Source: Trematomus loennbergii
Taxonomy: Eukaryota; Chordata; Actinopteri; Perciformes; Nototheniidae
DNA: 64,000 bases
Direction of reading: 5' to 3'
Assembly: GCA_012861695.1 (NCBI GenBank)
Contig: JAAOOA010000027.1
Location: 1,030,001-1,094,000, forward strand
In this document: positions 61,021 through 64,000 of the stretch, one piece after another
How the letters are laid out: each line of letters starts with the position of its first letter
Position numbering within the stretch: position 1 is the stretch's first letter
The notes under the pieces: generated by a model
The model's input: the letters and a program-made list of their open reading frames with translations, nothing else
What the model was told of the DNA's origin: nothing
Database searches by the model: none
Position numbers and translations under genes: made by a program

Positions 61021-62365
61021 CCATTTCAAAGTAGACATGTATTAAGTATTAAAAGAAAGAGAGCCAAATAGTGGCTGCCAAGTTGCACCACGCGCATTCA
61101 CAATGTGAGTCTGGTTCAACATAATGCTGTGGAGTGTAACGTCAGTCAATACAGTGTTATAAATGAACAACTAACGAGGATAAATGTGATCATGTTCACA
61201 GGAACTGTAGTGTCTTCGTTTATGTCCTCTTATCCTTTGTCTTTATGAGCCATATGTCGGCAGGAAGAAGATTCTTTATAAAAGGGAGAGTCTGCATCTG
61301 AGCCAAAACCATGAGTGCCTCCTAACTATTGCAGGTAGTCATCAACATATAATCATTATTCTTTGCTCTTGTTCTGTTTTACATCAAATCTGCAGTTGGG
61401 TCCCAACCTGGCAACCCACTGGATTTGCATTTTAAAACATTCTAATGGTTGAATGATACATGCATTAGAGCTGGTTTTGGAGTCATGTTATGTCTTTGAT
61501 TCGGTTCCCTTCACTGTAAAGGGATCCTGCAGTTTGGCAGCATGAGTATCTGTGATGTTGCATTATGGGATGAGACAAGCAGGCCTACAGTGTGATGACT
61601 CTACCATTGTGTCACAGCAGCGCTTATATCCGTTAGATGGAAGTGATAAATAGGCTTCTGTGGCTTGTATGACTAATGGTGCAGCATAAGGCCGCATAGC
61701 GTATTGATACTAAAGTATTAAACAACCCAACCTTTTACTTATCAATATTATAATGACAGAGACTGCTCTTTATGTATTTCATATTAGCCTTTGACATAGC
61801 AACACGAAAAACGTCCATTTCAAACATTGAATTTGGACCATGACTTTGCTTTATATTTCCCAGTGATAACTTCAATTGATTTGAAGCCTTCAAAACATCT
61901 TTCAATGAGGAGGGAAATACAATTGCTAAAAATAAATGTGCAATATTCCAACTTATCAGTGATGCCTACTTGAAATATGCATCATTCTTTATAGGTTTCT
62001 CTGTATGAAGATCCAAAGTCCTTTACCACTGAAGACCATTTACTTATAGCTTATACCTGCATTGTATGTGTGCATTGTCCTTATAATAAAGCCAGATGTG
62101 ACGTGTAATTGCTATATGCATGTGTTTAACTACATATATACAACACAGCATCTTCACAACTATATGTGGAAGAAAATGCCTTCAATATATTTTTAACATT
62201 AAACAAATGCATTATTTGATCCATTTTGCATTAAGCTGGCATGATGTGGCATTTGAGATGTCAATATGAATGTGAATGCTCATTCATACAGAAAGTATCT
62301 TAAATAGAGAAACATCTATTTGTATTAGGCTATTATTTTTATTATGTTATTATTTTTATCATGCT
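59468..62365. other. Non-coding spacer
   Basis: No gene. TG tract at 60847-61019, preceded by GC-rich GGAGGTCACGGTGCAGG (near 60766), an imperfect DR1. Confidence 0.5.
60847..61019. repeat. (TG)n microsatellite, interrupted
   Basis: TG tract with GTTG, GGTG and GTGGTGTGG breaks. Confidence 0.95.
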
Positions 62366-62450
62366 GTTCCATCCATCCATCCATCTTCTCCCCGCTTATC
62401 CTTGGTCGGGTCGCGGGGGTAGCAGTTCCAGCAGAGAGCCCCAAACGTTC
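62366..62450. mobile_element. Dispersed teleost repeat fragment (CCATCC... type)
   Basis: TTCCATCCATCCATCCATCT, then TCTCCCCGCTTATCC and GGTCGGGTCGCGGGGGTAGCAG. This phrase is found in very many copies in fish genomes, usually at the end of non-LTR elements. Only this piece is present; class not certain. Confidence 0.6.
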
Positions 62451-62936
62451 CTTTGCATGCTGTTGAATTGGGATATGTTGCTGTCTGTAAACCGGCACAG
62501 GAAATCCCTCAAACTCAAAGACTAACATAGCAAGTGTAAATGTGTAAATTCGTAAATGTAAAAAGTGCCAACACTGTAACTCAGCAGGCTCCATTCGCGT
62601 TTCCGGTTCAAGCAGATTTGGACGACGCTTTCACACAGCAGTTAAAAAGAAACATGTTTATTGCTCAGCTGTTTTTAGTTATTGTTTTTTTGGCCATTTA
62701 AAAATGATAGAGCATGACTAAGGCATAAGTGCTTCTTCCGGCCAGTTCTCACGGCTCGTGAGACCGGGGGAAGACCTCAGGTCTCGCGCAGGAGGACATA
62801 TATTTCAAAAAGCGGTTGTGCGCGTGCTGCCGTTTTGAGACAGATTTACGATCCGCAGTAAAGCGACATGTTAGAGCTTGGTAAATCATTCTGTGTCTGT
62901 CTTCCTCTGCCGGAGCAGTCTAGACCTAATAATACT

Positions 62937-63014
<78 letters not shown>

Positions 63015-64000
63015 TAATAATAATAATAATAATAATAAAGAAAAGAAAGATAGTAAAATGTAAGAGTTTTGGTGTCTTGTGATCTAATACGCAGTCACTG
63101 AATCACGTCTTGGACAATTTAATTTTACGGCCATTCTCCATGTTAACAGAAATACATTTTCAGTTTCTCTCTTTTTATTCAAAGCCCATTAATCATTAAC
63201 GAGAGAAGAATCTACCTGTCTTAATCCATCACACACACCAAGAGAGACCCCCAAGATCTCACACAGCTCCAACACCACTTTAATTATGGCCTTTTGGAAT
63301 GATTCAGTCTAATAATAAGTGTTTAAATAACTGTTTTAATAACCCGTAAGCCTTTTTTTGTTGCTGATTTCAATCATTGCAAAATGGCTTGTAATTTTCT
63401 AATAATATACGGCATTCATTCTAAGTATAGACTCCTTTAAAGGATTTCGTACTGTTTTAAAAATACTCAATTGAAGCTATTTGTTCATCATTCCACAAAG
63501 ACTTATGCACTTACTGATTGTTAGGGTTTAGCTGCAGCCTTACAGCGCTATAGGTGAAAGTGTCTCTATCTCTGCACCCCCCACCCGTCATATTTCGGAT
63601 GTTTATGCTTTTGAAAGGCTTTTATAAACGCTTTGCATGCGGCTGTGCCAACTTACACACAGCTGATCGCGCTGCTGTTGTCAGGCCGGCCCAGGTCTCC
63701 GCTGCTGCTACTTATCTTAGCTGTTGTTTCACACTGTGATTGCTATAATTTATGGCCGTCATTACAGACGCCATCATCACACCGCAAATGTTTGATTTCA
63801 ATCTTGCTGTGGGTAGAATCTGAGGCGGAGCTCAGAATGCAAAGTTTAAAGGAATATCCGTGCTTTTTTAGTGCTTCGATTCAATACAATTGCAACTTAA
63901 ATGTTTAAGTGATCAAGATGTATGCAATGCTTTATTATCACATGCACAGTATAGCTACACCAGTTTTGGCAATGCAAATCTGAAGTCCCAGGCTTCTTTA
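62451..64000. other. Non-coding, end of window
   Basis: TAA repeat at 62941-63039. The last 500 bases are GC-balanced and may be hoxb3a upstream regulatory DNA, but no hoxb3a exon (expected start MQKTTYY) is present. Confidence 0.5.
62941..63039. repeat. (TAA)n trinucleotide repeat
   Basis: AAT/TAA repeat with two one-base deletions (AATATAATA). Confidence 0.95.

Noticed and set aside
53046..64000. hoxb3a coding exon
   Set aside because: No group-3 N-terminus or homeodomain frame is present before the window ends.

Overview
The window is about 64 kb from the HoxB 'a' cluster (hoxba) of a ray-finned fish, very probably a percomorph (spiny-rayed) teleost. Three Hox genes on the + strand, each with two coding exons, identify it: hoxb6a (exons at 21290-21848 and 23863-24143), hoxb5a (29631-30285 and 31648-31895) and hoxb4a (50774-51236 and 52768-53045). 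The paralogue groups run 6-5-4 in the direction of transcription, as in every vertebrate Hox cluster. The microRNA gene mir-10c (48755-48845) sits 1.9 kb upstream of hoxb4a, the usual mir-10 position. The -ATCCGG- variant in the mature miR-10 strand is the form I know from the fish hoxba cluster, which fixes the cluster as Ba.

Layout: 1-21 kb is the 5' flank of hoxb6a and has no recognisable coding gene. It holds a minisatellite, two hAT-type DNA transposon remnants, a LINE 3' end, a ~720-bp foldback element, a GC-rich promoter-like block with no ORF (9.1-10.0 kb), a DR5 retinoic-acid-response-element match and a run of CATAAA (CDX/posterior Hox) motifs. hoxb7a would be expected here and is not found. 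21-25 kb is hoxb6a, 25-29 kb is spacer, 29-33 kb is hoxb5a. 33-50 kb is a large regulatory spacer holding a GC-rich promoter/non-coding-exon candidate (34.0-34.27 kb), a composite cluster of retinoid half-sites (40.9 kb), a perfect DR5 (42.55 kb), a third hAT element and mir-10c. 50.6-54.1 kb is hoxb4a. 54-64 kb is the hoxb4a-hoxb3a spacer, with a perfect DR1 and a possible non-coding 5' exon of hoxb3a; no hoxb3a coding exon lies in the window.

The genes encode DNA-binding transcription factors that pattern the hindbrain/spinal cord, axial mesoderm and pectoral fin field in a collinear way. The intergenic retinoid and CDX-type sites are where signalling input would enter. mir-10c, and miR-196 from elsewhere in the Hox clusters, would trim the output: a miR-10 seed match lies in the hoxb4a 3' UTR and a 10-nt match to the miR-196 5' end lies in the hoxb6a 3' UTR.

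Two cautions. hoxb5a exon 1 as given carries three separate one-base deletions, each in a short homopolymer, that together restore the frame. With the many one-base interruptions of the long (CA)n, (TAC)n and (TAA)n tracts, this looks like residual long-read sequencing error rather than gene death. Second, the window is unusually loaded with (CA/TG)n microsatellites for a Hox cluster; the many open frames of alternating Cys-Val or Thr-His are their translations and are not genes. I saw no novel protein-coding system; the new observations are cis-regulatory, RNA-structural and repeat-related.
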